The notes: a model not told the origin generated them from the letters alone. Counted from the first letter of the stretch, positions 27,089 to 36,376 are shown. The stretch: 64,000 nt of DNA from Parvibaculum sp039680535 (GCF_039680535.1 NZ_JBDKSS010000013.1:1-64000), one strand, 5' to 3'. A program made the numbers and translations.

Positions 27089-28981
27089 ATGGACGGCAGC
27101 GAGGAAAATCCGGCGCTCTTGGCAGACGAGCCGCACCGGCCGGACCCTGCCGAGGAGCCCGGTTTCGCGCTCCTGGGCGGAGAGGCAAAGCCCGCGCGCC
27201 AGCAGGCCTCCGGCTATCAGGTCCTCGCCCGCAAATATCGCCCCTCCAGCTTCGAGGATCTCGTCGGCCAGGAAGCCATGGTCCGCACCCTCTCGAACGC
27301 CTTCGAGACGGGCCGCATCGCCCATGCCTTCATGCTCACGGGCGTTCGCGGCGTCGGCAAGACGACGACCGCCCGCATCCTCGCCCGGGCGCTGAACTAC
27401 GAAAAGCCGGGCGTGACCGCGCCGACGATCCATATGGACGGTTTCGGCGTCCATTGCGAAGCGATCATGGAAAGCCGCCATGTCGACGTGATGGAAATGG
27501 ACGCGGCTTCCCGCACCGGCATCGACGACATTCGCGAGATCATCGAAAGCGTGCGCTACCTGCCGGTTTCGGCGCGCTACAAGGTCTACATCATCGACGA
27601 AGTCCACATGCTCTCGAAGGCCGCATTCAACGGCCTTCTGAAGACGCTTGAGGAACCGCCGGCGCATGTGAAGTTCATTTTCGCGACGACTGAAATCCGG
27701 AAAGTCCCGGTGACGGTGCTTTCGCGCTGCCAGCGTTTCGATCTGCGCCGCCTCTCTGTCGATGAGTTGTCGGGGCTTCTCGGGCGCATCTCGAAGAAAG
27801 AGAATGTCGAGGTCGAGGAAGCGGCGCTGAAGCTCATCGCGCGTGCCGCCGACGGCTCCGCGCGCGATTCGCTCTCCCTGCTCGACCGCGCCATCGCGCA
27901 TGGCAGCCAGATGGGCGAGGCGTTCATTCACGAGTCCGAAGTCCGCGACATGCTGGGCCTTGCCGACCGCGCGCGCATTTTCGATCTCTTCGACTTCGTG
28001 ATGAAGGGCGACGTGGCGGGCGCGCTGAACGAGCTTCGCGCCCAATATGATGTCGGTGCCGACCCCGCCGTCGTGCTTTCCGATCTCGCCGATCTCGTCC
28101 ATTGGCTGACGCGGTTGAAACTTGTGCAGGGCGCGGCAGACGATCTCGCCATGTCGGAGACGGAGCGCCAGCGCGGTCAGGACATGGCGGCGCGGCTTCC
28201 CATCCGCGTTCTTTCGCGCACTTGGCAGATGTTGCTCAAGGGGCTCTCGGAAGTGCAGGGCGCGACGCGCCCCATCGCGGCCGCCGAAATGGTGCTGGTG
28301 CGGATCGCCTATGTCGCCGATCTGCCGGGACCGGAAGAACTCATCGAGCAGTTGAAGGGTGGCGGCGCCCTCTCGCGGCCCGCGCCGGGCGCTGCGCCCT
28401 CGGGCGGCGGCGGTGGCGGCGAACGCGCGCAATTGCGCTCCGTCGCTGGCGGCCAGGCACAGCAGAGTCCGCAGCAATCCTATGAGCCCGCGCCCGCCGT
28501 TGCGACGCAGGGCCCGACGCTCAAGCGCTTCGAGGATGTGATCGCGCTGCTGGCCGAGAAGCGCGACATCAAGCTCAAGCATGCGCTGGAAACCGGCGTG
28601 CGCCTCGTGCGCTTCGAGCAGGGCCGCATCGAGATCCGCCTTCTCGAAGGCGCGCCGGGCAGCCTCGCCACAGAACTTTCCGAACGCCTGAAGCGCTGGA
28701 CCGGCGCGCTCTGGGTCGTCTCGCTCTCGCGCGAGGAAGGCGCCCCGACGCTGAAAGAGCAGGCGACGACGCGCGAGCAGAAGCTGAAAGACGACGCCCG
28801 CGCCGACCCGCTGGTCAAGGCCGCGCTTGCCGCATTCCCCGGCGCCGAAATCGTCCATGTGCGTGATCCGCGTGCCGACGAGTTGCCGGTCATACCACTT
28901 GCCCCGAGCGGCGAAGTCGTGTCCGCCAGCGCCGATGAACTCGGCTCGGACGATTTTACTCCCGACGAATATATGGATTGA
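27089..28981 (+). CDS. dnaX: DNA polymerase III subunit gamma/tau
   Basis: A 630-residue clamp-loader ATPase. Walker A is GVRGVGKTT (85-93), Walker B region YKVYIIDEVHML, sensor 1 IFATTEIRKVPVTVLSRCQ. After the AAA+ domains come a collar domain (to about 400), a glycine/proline-rich linker, and a C-terminal tau-like region that contacts the polymerase. Between Walker A and the conserved VDVMEMDAASRTG the usual four-cysteine zinc module is reduced to a single cysteine (GVHCEAIM). No slippery heptamer for a programmed gamma frameshift was noticed. ybaB follows immediately. Confidence 0.95.
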   Translation: MDGSEENPALLADEPHRPDPAEEPGFALLGGEAKPARQQASGYQVLARKYRPSSFEDLVGQEAMVRTLSNAFETGRIAHAFMLTGVRGVGKTTTARILARALNYEKPGVTAPTIHMDGFGVHCEAIMESRHVDVMEMDAASRTGIDDIREIIESVRYLPVSARYKVYIIDEVHMLSKAAFNGLLKTLEEPPAHVKFIFATTEIRKVPVTVLSRCQRFDLRRLSVDELSGLLGRISKKENVEVEEAALKLIARAADGSARDSLSLLDRAIAHGSQMGEAFIHESEVRDMLGLADRARIFDLFDFVMKGDVAGALNELRAQYDVGADPAVVLSDLADLVHWLTRLKLVQGAADDLAMSETERQRGQDMAARLPIRVLSRTWQMLLKGLSEVQGATRPIAAAEMVLVRIAYVADLPGPEELIEQLKGGGALSRPAPGAAPSGGGGGGERAQLRSVAGGQAQQSPQQSYEPAPAVATQGPTLKRFEDVIALLAEKRDIKLKHALETGVRLVRFEQGRIEIRLLEGAPGSLATELSERLKRWTGALWVVSLSREEGAPTLKEQATTREQKLKDDARADPLVKAALAAFPGAEIVHVRDPRADELPVIPLAPSGEVVSASADELGSDDFTPDEYMD

Positions 28982-28986
28982 GTAGC

Positions 28987-29304
28987 GTGAAGAACTTCAC
29001 CGACATCATGAAGCAGGCAAAGGCTCTCCAGTCGAAGATGGAGGCCTTGCAGACCGAACTCGAAGCGCTGGAGGTCGAAGGCAGCGCGGGTGGCGGTCTG
29101 GTGCGCGTGGTGATGGGCGGCAAGGGCGCCGTGAAGCGCGTTTCGATCGATCCGAGCCTTCTGAAGGAAGGCGAGGGCGAAATCCTCGAAGATCTGATCG
29201 TCGCCGCAGCCGCCGATGCGAAGGCCAAGGCCGACCGGGAAGCCGCCGAGAAGATGAAAGCCGTCACCGGCGGTCTGCCGCTTCCGCCCGGCTTCAGTCT
29301 TTGA
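28987..29304 (+). CDS. ybaB: YbaB/EbfC nucleoid-associated protein
   Basis: A 105-residue DNA-binding protein of the dnaX-ybaB-recR cluster. The helical N-terminus (KNFTDIMKQAKALQSKMEAL) is followed by the family core GLVRVVMGGKGAVKRVSIDPSLL. I place the start at GTG 28987, giving the usual length; TTG 28978, overlapping the dnaX stop, is the alternative. It probably forms the tweezers-like dimer known for EbfC. Confidence 0.92.
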   Translation: MKNFTDIMKQAKALQSKMEALQTELEALEVEGSAGGGLVRVVMGGKGAVKRVSIDPSLLKEGEGEILEDLIVAAAADAKAKADREAAEKMKAVTGGLPLPPGFSL

Positions 29305-29337
29305 TGGCCGGTGTTTCGAGCAGCGGGATACTTACCT

Positions 29338-29424
29338 CGTCATTGCCGGGCTTGACCCGGCAATCCAGCATATCGGGCACTGCATTTGCGGCTCTGGATG
29401 CCCGGGTCAAGCCCGGGCATGACG
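29338..29424. repeat. Palindromic intergenic repeat, copy 1 (two inverted arms)
   Basis: Left arm starts cgtcattgccgggcttgac and folds on itself; right arm ends gtcaagcccgggcatgacg, its inverted counterpart. The two arms flank about 25 bp of spacer. The outer bases (cgtcat ... atgacg) are shared with the copies at 37315, 45957 and 47463. The internal stem sequence differs (ccgggcttgacccgg). Confidence 0.75.
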
Positions 29425-29443
29425 ATTGGAGTGAAGACTTCAC

Positions 29444-30043
29444 ATGCCGGTAACCGGACCAGAAATCGAACGGCTGATCCAGCTTCTCTCGAAGCTGCCG
29501 GGTCTCGGCCCACGTTCCGCGCGCCGCGCCGTGCTCCAGCTCATCAAGAAGAAAGAGACGCTGCTCGCGCCTCTCGCCGTCGCCATGGCGGATGCGGCGG
29601 AAAAGGCCTGCGTCTGCTCCATCTGCGGCAATGTCGATACGCAGGATCCTTGCGCCATCTGCACGGACCCGACACGCGAACCGACGACGCTATGCGTGGT
29701 GGAGGAAGTGGGCGACCTCTGGGCGCTCGAACGCGCGGGCGTCCACAAGGGCCGCTACCATGTGCTTGGCGGCGTGCTCTCAGCGCTCGACGGCGTCGGT
29801 CCCAACGATCTCAACATCGGCTCGCTGGCCGAGCGTGTCGCAAAGAATGGCATCAAGGAAGTGATCCTTGCGATGAATGCAACCGTCGATGGCCAGACGA
29901 CCGCGCATTACATCACCGATCGCCTCGAGGGCACGGGCGTCATCATCTCGCGCCTCGCGCATGGTGTGCCGGTCGGCGGTGAACTCGACTATCTTGACGA
30001 TGGAACGCTTGCCGCCGCAATGAAATCGCGACGACCGTTCTAG
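29444..30043 (+). CDS. recR: Recombination mediator RecR
   Basis: A 199-residue protein with RecF/RecO for loading RecA at gaps. An N-terminal helix-hairpin-helix (KLPGLGPRSARRAV) is followed by a C4 zinc finger (C58, C61, C70, C73) and a Toprim domain (LCVVEEVGDLWALE onward, with the VILAMNATVDGQTTA segment). The repeat at 29338-29424 separates it from ybaB. The stop TAG shares CTAG with the convergent reductase stop. Confidence 0.95.
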   Translation: MPVTGPEIERLIQLLSKLPGLGPRSARRAVLQLIKKKETLLAPLAVAMADAAEKACVCSICGNVDTQDPCAICTDPTREPTTLCVVEEVGDLWALERAGVHKGRYHVLGGVLSALDGVGPNDLNIGSLAERVAKNGIKEVILAMNATVDGQTTAHYITDRLEGTGVIISRLAHGVPVGGELDYLDDGTLAAAMKSRRPF

Positions 30044-30567
30044 TTACGCCCGATCGCCTGCGCGAAATCTGACACTGCTTTTCGTAGCACATCCGCAATC
30101 TCGGCATCTGCCGCAATCCCGCCCTCCGGCATGGCGCGGCCGAGCAGCGGAACGGCAATCGACGCTTCGGGCACGATCCGCGCCGCCATCATGGTCAGCG
30201 TTTCCGTGAGCGATGCCAGCGCATGAACCGCGCGCGGGCTCGCATTGATGATGGCGACGGGCTTTTCGTAGAACTCTCCGCTTCCGACCACCCAATCGAG
30301 CGCGTTCTTCAGCACGCCCGGAACGCCATGCGCATATTCCGGGCTTGAAAAGACTACACCATCCGCGCCCGCGAGCGCGGCGCGAAAGTCGGTGACGGCG
30401 CCCGGTGCCGCCTCGCCGTCGAGATCGGGATTGAAATGCGGCAGGTCTCCGATGCCGTTATAAAGCGAGACCTCGACGCCTTCGGGTGCGAGAGCCGTCA
30501 GAGCGCGCAGAAGTTGCGTGTTCGACGACGCGTTCCGCAGGCTTCCCGATATGGCGAGAATGCGCAT
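30040..30567 (-). CDS. NADPH-dependent FMN reductase family protein
   Basis: A 175-residue flavodoxin-like protein. The FMN phosphate loop is SGSLRNASSNTQLLRA near the N-terminus (MRILAISGSLRNASS) and the flavin-contacting loop is FSSPEYAHGVPGVLKNALDW, both typical of the ChrR/ArsH/azoreductase group. ATG 30567 is favoured by GGAGAAG 7 nt upstream; ATG 30579 would add four residues. Physiological acceptor (quinone, chromate, azo compound) cannot be told. Confidence 0.88.
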   Translation of the reverse strand: MRILAISGSLRNASSNTQLLRALTALAPEGVEVSLYNGIGDLPHFNPDLDGEAAPGAVTDFRAALAGADGVVFSSPEYAHGVPGVLKNALDWVVGSGEFYEKPVAIINASPRAVHALASLTETLTMMAARIVPEASIAVPLLGRAMPEGGIAADAEIADVLRKAVSDFAQAIGRN

Positions 30568-30604
30568 GAGCTTCTCCATTCGCCCTGATTCACATTTTCC
30601 CGTC

Positions 30605-32188
30605 TCAGAGCAGCGGTCGATCCTGATCCATATCCGCAGAACCGGCCTCTTCCTCCTCGTCGCCCAGGGTGGCATCCGGCGTGTTCAGGCCCAGCAGGTT
30701 GGTCGAGTCTGCGTCGCTCAGGATCTCGACATTCTTCAAGGTGCGGTGCATCGCGCGTGTGCGCGTGCCGAGCGCGTCGACGGTATTGGTGGCGGCATTG
30801 AGCTGTCGCTTCAGATTCTCCACGACCTTGCCGTGTTTCTGGAACTCCGTGCGCACGGCGCCGAGAACTTGCCAGACTTCGCTGGACCGCTTCTGAATGG
30901 CCAGCGATCTGAACCCCATCTGGAAGGCGTTGAGGATGGAGGCAAGCGTCGTCGGTCCTGCCAGCGTCACGCGATAATCGTGCTGGAGCATTTCGAAGAG
31001 GCCCGGTCTGCGCAGGACTTCGGCGAAAAGGCTTTCTGTCGGCAGGAAGAGGATCGCGAAATCCGTCGTCACCGGCGGATTGATATATTTGTCCGAGATC
31101 GACTTGGCGAAGCTGCGAACGCGCATCTCAAGCGCCGCGGATGCTTCGTCGACGGCGGAGATGTCCGCTCTTTCCGTCGCATTGATCAGACGCTCATAAT
31201 CCTCCTGAGGGAACTTGGCATCGATGGGCAGAAGCAGAAGATCATCGCTGTCGCGGCCCGTGAAACGGATCGCGTATTCGACGCGCTCGGCGCTGCCATT
31301 CTTGACCTGCGCGTTCCTGATGAACTGCTCGGGTGAAAGGAATTGCTCCAGCAACATGCCGAGTTGCACCTCGCCCCATGTGCCACGCGTCTTGACGTTG
31401 GTGAGTACCTTCTTGAGATCGCCGACACCTGTCGCGAGATTCTGCATCTCGCCAAGGCCCTGATAAACGCGTTCGAGCTGTTCGCTGACCGTGCGGAAGG
31501 ATTCCCCGAGGCGCTTTTCCAGCGTGGTTTGCAGCTTTTCGTCCACCGTCTGGCGCATCTCGTCGAGCTTGGCGGAATTCTCGGTCCGTAGCGCGTCGAG
31601 GCGGTTCTCGACGCCCTGGCGCAGGCTCTCCTGGGCGAGCGTTTGCTTCTCCGCCATGTTGCCGAGTTCCAGCGCCACCTTGTCCAGCCGCTCCTTCTGG
31701 TGTTCGCCGAGCTGGAGCAGGGTCGTGGCGAGCTGCTCGCTCGTCTTTGTAAAATTTCCGGTCAGCTCCTCGCGTAGTTCCCGCGCGGCGGATTGGGAGC
31801 GCGCATTGGCGGCGTCGAGTTTCTCGCCGATCGAGAGGCGCAGCGCCTCGCGGTTTTCGGCCGCCTCAAGGCCCATCCTCGCAATGTCCTGATCGAGCTT
31901 CTGGCCGATCACGGCGATGGGTGCGCGGATGGCTTCGATGCCGTTGTCGAGCTTCTGGACGAAGGAATCCTGAAAGCCGCGGATATTCTCGCCGATCTCC
32001 TGGCGAACGCTTTGCGACTGGAGCGCGTTGTCGGCTCTCAGCCGGTCGGCCTCGGTCCGAATGGCTGTCGCCAGATCGTTGTCGCCAGCCGCCTTGCCGC
32101 TTCGAAGGAACGCGAGGATGGCGAAGACTGCGGCGATCGCGCTGAAGGCGGCACTCGCAATGCCGGTATAGGAGGCCCAGTTTTCCAT
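30605..32188 (-). CDS. rmuC: DNA recombination protein RmuC homologue
   Basis: A 527-residue protein with an N-terminal membrane helix (about residues 8-28), a long coiled coil (about 45-235) and the C-terminal RmuC nuclease-like domain: GTWGEVQLGMLLEQFLSPEQF, then LLLPIDAKFPQEDYERL, then FAILFLPTESLFAEVL. RmuC limits inversion at short repeats in E. coli and its fold resembles PD-(D/E)XK nucleases. ATG 32188 has GGAGAG upstream. It is divergent from def. Confidence 0.92.
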   Translation of the reverse strand: MENWASYTGIASAAFSAIAAVFAILAFLRSGKAAGDNDLATAIRTEADRLRADNALQSQSVRQEIGENIRGFQDSFVQKLDNGIEAIRAPIAVIGQKLDQDIARMGLEAAENREALRLSIGEKLDAANARSQSAARELREELTGNFTKTSEQLATTLLQLGEHQKERLDKVALELGNMAEKQTLAQESLRQGVENRLDALRTENSAKLDEMRQTVDEKLQTTLEKRLGESFRTVSEQLERVYQGLGEMQNLATGVGDLKKVLTNVKTRGTWGEVQLGMLLEQFLSPEQFIRNAQVKNGSAERVEYAIRFTGRDSDDLLLLPIDAKFPQEDYERLINATERADISAVDEASAALEMRVRSFAKSISDKYINPPVTTDFAILFLPTESLFAEVLRRPGLFEMLQHDYRVTLAGPTTLASILNAFQMGFRSLAIQKRSSEVWQVLGAVRTEFQKHGKVVENLKRQLNAATNTVDALGTRTRAMHRTLKNVEILSDADSTNLLGLNTPDATLGDEEEEAGSADMDQDRPLL

Positions 32189-32284
32189 TTTCTCTCCGTA
32201 TCGCCGGCTCGAATATGACGGGAACATTTCGGCAACTATAGCCGATTCTTGACCGCTGCGGCCCGGCAGCTTATCTCAAGGCCC

Positions 32285-32809
32285 ATGGCTATCCGCGAAA
32301 TACTCACCGCGCCCGATCCGCGCCTCAAGCAGGTCTCGAAGCCCGTCGAACGGGTGGATGACGAGCTGCGCCGTCTCATGGACGACATGCTTGAGACGAT
32401 GTACGACGCGCCGGGCATCGGCCTTGCTGCGATCCAGATCGGCGTGCCGAAGCAGGTCATCGTCATGGATCTCGCCCGCGAAGGCGAGCCGCCGCAGCCG
32501 CGCTATTTCATCAATCCTGAGATCATCTGGACCTCGGACGAATACGCGACCTATGAGGAAGGCTGCCTCTCGGTGCCGGAGCTTTACGAGGACGTGGACC
32601 GTCCGGCCGAATGCCGCGTGCGCTTCCTCGACTATCAGGGCGAGATCCGCGAGCTTGATTGCGAGGGGCTGCTCGCCACCTGCATCCAGCACGAAATGGA
32701 CCACCTGAAGGGCGTCCTCTTCATCGACCATCTGTCGAAGCTCAAGCGCTCGATGATCCTGAAGAAGCTCACCAAGGCGAAGAAGTTTCAGGAAAAGGAA
32801 CCGGCCTGA
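32285..32809 (+). CDS. def: Peptide deformylase
   Basis: A 174-residue Fe/Zn hydrolase that removes the formyl group from nascent proteins. All three signatures are intact: GIGLAAIQ (44-51), EGCLS (92-96, metal ligand C94) and HEMDH (136-140, ligands H136 and H140, catalytic E137). ATG 32285 is chosen (MAIREILTAPDPRLK), giving the normal length. fmt, whose product adds the formyl group, follows after 19 bp. Confidence 0.96.
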   Translation: MAIREILTAPDPRLKQVSKPVERVDDELRRLMDDMLETMYDAPGIGLAAIQIGVPKQVIVMDLAREGEPPQPRYFINPEIIWTSDEYATYEEGCLSVPELYEDVDRPAECRVRFLDYQGEIRELDCEGLLATCIQHEMDHLKGVLFIDHLSKLKRSMILKKLTKAKKFQEKEPA

Positions 32810-32828
32810 GGGCCGGCAGAAGGCGCGC

Positions 32829-33767
32829 ATGACCCTTCGTCTCGCCTTCATGGGCACCCCCGATTTTTCCGTGTCAGTTCTGGCCGAGCTGATCGCCGCC
32901 GGCCATGAGGTCGTGGCCGTCTATTCGCAGCCACCTCGCAAGGCGGGACGCGGCATGGCCGAGCAGCCCTCGCCGGTCCATCGCTTCGCCGCAGAACACG
33001 GGCTTCCGGTCCGCACTCCCGTTTCGCTGAAATCGGAAGAAGAGCAGAAGGCCTTCGCCGATCTCGGCCTCGACGTTGCCATCGTCGTCGCCTATGGGCT
33101 CATCCTGCCCAAGCCCGTGCTCGAGGCGCCACGGCTCGGTTGTCTCAATCTCCACGCCTCTCTGCTGCCGCGCTGGCGCGGCGCCGCGCCCATCCAGCGC
33201 GCCATCATGGCGGGGGACGCTGAAACCGGCGTCATGGTGATGCAGATGGATGTGGGCCTCGACACGGGGCCTGTGCTTCTTGCCGAGCATGTCGCCATCG
33301 CGCCCGACGCGACGGCGGGAGGCCTCCACGACAGGCTTTCGGAAATCGGGGCCTCGCTGATGGTGCGCGCGCTCGCCGCCCTCGAACGCGGTCAGCTCCA
33401 TGCGACGCCGCAGCCGGAAGAAGGCGTCACCTACGCAAGGAAGATCGAGAAGGAAGAAGCCCGCATCGACTGGTCGCGTGATGCTGCGGCGCTCGATTGC
33501 CATATCAGGGGCCTCACGCCTTTCCCCGGCGCCTTCTTCGAGGTGGAGCGCGAGGCCAAGCCCGTCCGCATCAAGGTGCTGCGCGAGAAGCCCGTTGCGG
33601 GCAGCGGCGCGCCCGGCGAAGTGTTGTCCATCGAAGGCGGCATCACTGTCGCCTGTGGCCAAGGGGCGATCCGAATCGCCGAGTTGCAGCGTGCGGGCAA
33701 GGGGCCGATGAAGGCCGACGATTTCCTGCGCGGCTTTCCGCTCACGGTCGGCGAAAGGCTCGCCTGA
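32829..33767 (+). CDS. fmt: Methionyl-tRNA formyltransferase
   Basis: A 312-residue enzyme formylating initiator Met-tRNA with 10-formyl-THF. The N-terminal Rossmann domain starts LAFMGTPDFSVSVL, and the catalytic region NLHASLLPRWRG (107-118) carries N107, H109 of the formyl-transfer site, with D145 in GLDTGPVL. The C-terminal OB-like domain binds tRNA. Its stop shares an A with the truA ATG (TGATG). Confidence 0.96.
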   Translation: MTLRLAFMGTPDFSVSVLAELIAAGHEVVAVYSQPPRKAGRGMAEQPSPVHRFAAEHGLPVRTPVSLKSEEEQKAFADLGLDVAIVVAYGLILPKPVLEAPRLGCLNLHASLLPRWRGAAPIQRAIMAGDAETGVMVMQMDVGLDTGPVLLAEHVAIAPDATAGGLHDRLSEIGASLMVRALAALERGQLHATPQPEEGVTYARKIEKEEARIDWSRDAAALDCHIRGLTPFPGAFFEVEREAKPVRIKVLREKPVAGSGAPGEVLSIEGGITVACGQGAIRIAELQRAGKGPMKADDFLRGFPLTVGERLA

Positions 33768-34507
33768 TGCCCCGTTACAAGCTCACCATCGAATATGACG
33801 GCACGAATTTCGTCGGCTGGCAGAGCCAGGCCGATGGCGGTTCCGTGCAGGATGCGCTCGAGGCGGGCTTCAAGGGCTTTTGCGGCGCGGATATTCGCGT
33901 GAACGGCGCAGGCCGCACCGATGCCGGCGTCCATGCGCTGGGCCAGGTCGCGCATGTCGATCTGCCGGAGCCCGTTCGCACCGACACGCTGCGCGATGCG
34001 GTCAACGCGCATATGCGTCCGCATCCCGTCGCCATCGTCGAGGTCGAGGAAGTCGGCGACGATTTCGAGGCGCGTTTCTCCGCCACCCGTCGTCATTACA
34101 TGTACCGCATCATCAATCGCCGCGCGCCGCTGACGCTCGATCGCGGTCAGGCCTGGCTCGTCCACAAGCCGCTCGATGCGGACGCGATGCACGAGGCGGC
34201 GCAGGTGCTCGTCGGCAAGCATGACTTCACGACCTTCCGCTCCATGCAGTGCCAGGCGAAATCGCCAGTGAAGACGCTCGATGAACTATCGGTGTCGCGC
34301 TATGGCGAGGAAATCGAGATCATCGCCCGCGCGCGCTCCTTCCTGCACAATCAGGTGCGTTCTCTTGTTGGCTCGCTGAAACTCGTCGGCGAAGGCAAAT
34401 GGACCGCCCGCGATCTCGAACGCGCTCTGAAAGCCCGCGACCGCGCCGCCTGCGGCCCCGTCGCCCCGCCGGACGGGCTCTATCTGCTGAAAGTGGATTA
34501 TGACTAG
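33767..34507 (+). CDS. truA: tRNA pseudouridine(38-40) synthase
   Basis: A 246-residue pseudouridine synthase modifying positions 38-40 of the anticodon arm. Catalytic aspartate D52 lies in GAGRTDAGVHALGQVAH. Other family blocks are YKLTIEYDGTNFVGWQ at the N-terminus and FLHNQVRSLVGSLKLVGEG near the C-terminus. The start overlaps the fmt stop, so def-fmt-truA form one operon. Confidence 0.96.
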   Translation: MPRYKLTIEYDGTNFVGWQSQADGGSVQDALEAGFKGFCGADIRVNGAGRTDAGVHALGQVAHVDLPEPVRTDTLRDAVNAHMRPHPVAIVEVEEVGDDFEARFSATRRHYMYRIINRRAPLTLDRGQAWLVHKPLDADAMHEAAQVLVGKHDFTTFRSMQCQAKSPVKTLDELSVSRYGEEIEIIARARSFLHNQVRSLVGSLKLVGEGKWTARDLERALKARDRAACGPVAPPDGLYLLKVDYD

Positions 34508-35100
34508 GCGCCCACCGGCGTCAGCAGCAAGCGGCTCAATCCCTGATCGAGCAGCGCGCCCAGCACGAAATCGAGAATCAGAATGGCCATGGCCGCGGAC
34601 GGCGTCGCGCCCAGCACTTCGCGCGCGATCTGCCAACGATACCAGGCGGCAAGCAGGAACACCGGCAGCGTCAGCATGACCGCGAATTCGTCGCCGATGA
34701 TGCCGATGAGGAAAAGCCCCAGCGGCAGCAGCATCAGGCCGGACGTCATCAGCACGCCCCAGTTGAAGGTGATGACATAGGCGCTGTAGCTCGCGCCGAG
34801 TTCGAGATGCCGCGCCACCGCCGCCATGACGGTGAGATAGACGATCCAGTTCAGCGCCTCTCCGCCCATCTGCACGGTCGCAAAGGAGGTGAAGTCGAGA
34901 TCGGCGATCGCGTCGATGGTCTGTCCCATGCGCCAGAGCGCGGCGCTGGCCACGAGGATCAGCGGCAGCGCAAGCGCGAGCGCCGCAAAGGAGCGGAAAA
35001 AACCCGCGGCGGAGAGATCGAAATATTTCGCGGCTTCCGGATCGCGCCGCGCGATGCGCCACGCGCCGGTTAGATGTCGCGCAATGTCGTTCGGATTCAT
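34504..35100 (-). CDS. Conserved polytopic membrane protein of unknown function
   Basis: A 198-residue protein with about five hydrophobic helices (roughly residues 38-56, 82-97, 106-128, 131-153 and 165-185) and a short charged N-terminus containing HLTGAWRIARRDPEAAKYFDLS. I do not recognise the family; the arrangement is loosely Yip1-like. Its start overlaps the dapE stop by 4 bp, so it is translated from the dapE mRNA. The stop shares CTAG with the convergent truA. Confidence 0.75.
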   Translation of the reverse strand: MNPNDIARHLTGAWRIARRDPEAAKYFDLSAAGFFRSFAALALALPLILVASAALWRMGQTIDAIADLDFTSFATVQMGGEALNWIVYLTVMAAVARHLELGASYSAYVITFNWGVLMTSGLMLLPLGLFLIGIIGDEFAVMLTLPVFLLAAWYRWQIAREVLGATPSAAMAILILDFVLGALLDQGLSRLLLTPVGA

Positions 35101-36284
35101 GACGCGATGGCGCCCGCGAAATAGCCCCTGAGGATCGTCTCATAGATGTCGGCAAGGCGGCCGATGTCCTCGGCGGGCACATGCTCGTCGGCCTTGTGCA
35201 TGGTCTGGTTGGCGAGGCCGAATTCGACGACCGGCGCATAGGCGCGGATGAAGCGCGCGTCCGACGTGCCGCCGCTGGTCGAAAGCTCCGGCGCGAGGCC
35301 CGTCACCTTCGTGATGGCGTCGGCGATGAGGGTCGAGAAGGCGCCGGGCTGGGTGATGAAGGATTCGCCCGAAATCTGCGTCCTGAATTCGTAAGCGCCG
35401 CCCATCTCCTGAATGACCTGATCGAAGACGCCGCGCATCCAGGCTTCGAGCGACGCGCCCGTATGCTCGTCGTTGAAGCGGATGTTCATCATCGCCCGCG
35501 CGGTGCCGGGAATGAGGTTCGTCGTCTCGTTGCCGACATCGACCGAGGTGATCTCGAAATTCGACGGCTGGAAATGCGCGTTGCCATGATCGAGCACACG
35601 CGTGTCGAGGCGCCTGAGCATTTCAAGGAGCCGCGGAACGGGATTGTCGGCGAGATGCGGATAGGCGACATGGCCCTGCGTGCCGCGCACCGTGAGCCAG
35701 CCATTGATGCTGCCGCGACGGCCGATCTTCATCATGTCGCCGAGCTTCGAAACGCATGTCGGCTCGCCGACGAGGCAATGGTCGATCTTTTCGCCACGCG
35801 CGCTGAGCGCCTGAAGCATTTTCTTCGTGCCGTTGATGCCGGGGCCTTCCTCGTCGCCGGTGATGAGGAGGCTGATCGAGCCCTCGCCGTCGATGAGCTT
35901 GCCTTCACGCACGAGGCGGGAGGCGGCGGCGACGAAGCTCGCGATCGAACCCTTCATGTCGGCGGCGCCGCGCCCGAAAAGCTTTCCCGCCTTGATCTCG
36001 CCCGCGAAGGGATCGACCGACCACGCGGCGGCGTCGCCCACGGGCACGACATCGGTATGGCCGGCAAAGCAGAAATGGGGGCCACCCGAACCCAGCCGCG
36101 CATAGAGATTGTCGACGTCGGGCGTGCCCTCGTCGCTGAAATGCATGCGCTCGCAGGAAAAGCCGAGTGGCGCGAGATAACCCGCCAGCGTCGCCAGCGC
36201 GCCCTCGTCCCTGGGCGTCACACTGGGGCAGCGGATCAGTTCGATGGCAATCTCAAGCGGGTCATAGGCTGCGGTCATGGTCAT
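35097..36284 (-). CDS. dapE: Succinyl-diaminopimelate desuccinylase
   Basis: A 395-residue M20 metallohydrolase in the succinylase route to diaminopimelate and lysine. Two-zinc site residues: H76 and D78 (AGHTDVVPVG), D109 (GRGAADMKGS), E145/E146 (TGDEEGPGINGT, general base and ligand). The dimerisation domain lies at about 180-290. ATG at 36284 is used; an in-frame ATG 6 bp later is possible. Works with DapD encoded immediately upstream. Confidence 0.95.
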   Translation of the reverse strand: MTMTAAYDPLEIAIELIRCPSVTPRDEGALATLAGYLAPLGFSCERMHFSDEGTPDVDNLYARLGSGGPHFCFAGHTDVVPVGDAAAWSVDPFAGEIKAGKLFGRGAADMKGSIASFVAAASRLVREGKLIDGEGSISLLITGDEEGPGINGTKKMLQALSARGEKIDHCLVGEPTCVSKLGDMMKIGRRGSINGWLTVRGTQGHVAYPHLADNPVPRLLEMLRRLDTRVLDHGNAHFQPSNFEITSVDVGNETTNLIPGTARAMMNIRFNDEHTGASLEAWMRGVFDQVIQEMGGAYEFRTQISGESFITQPGAFSTLIADAITKVTGLAPELSTSGGTSDARFIRAYAPVVEFGLANQTMHKADEHVPAEDIGRLADIYETILRGYFAGAIAS

Positions 36285-36341
36285 CCCGTGTACCGCTCCT
36301 CATCGTCGCGGTCAATTTTGGGAGGTGCCCCGTTAACACTT

Positions 36342-36370
36342 GTCATTCCCGGCATGAGGCCGGGGTGACG
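36342..36370. repeat. Palindromic intergenic repeat, half copy
   Basis: GTCATTCCCGGC atgag GCCGGGGTGAC is one self-complementary arm with G-T mismatches, lying between the dapD stop and the dapE start. It resembles a single arm of the dispersed two-arm repeats elsewhere in the window. Confidence 0.5.
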
Positions 36371-36376
36371 GGCCGG

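Noticed and set aside
26795..28858. Very long open minus-strand frame opposite dnaX, continuous with nudC
   Set aside because: The frame is open only because of the GC-rich codon pattern of dnaX; the encoded peptide is arginine/alanine/histidine-rich without any family motif, and nudC has its own start at 26794.
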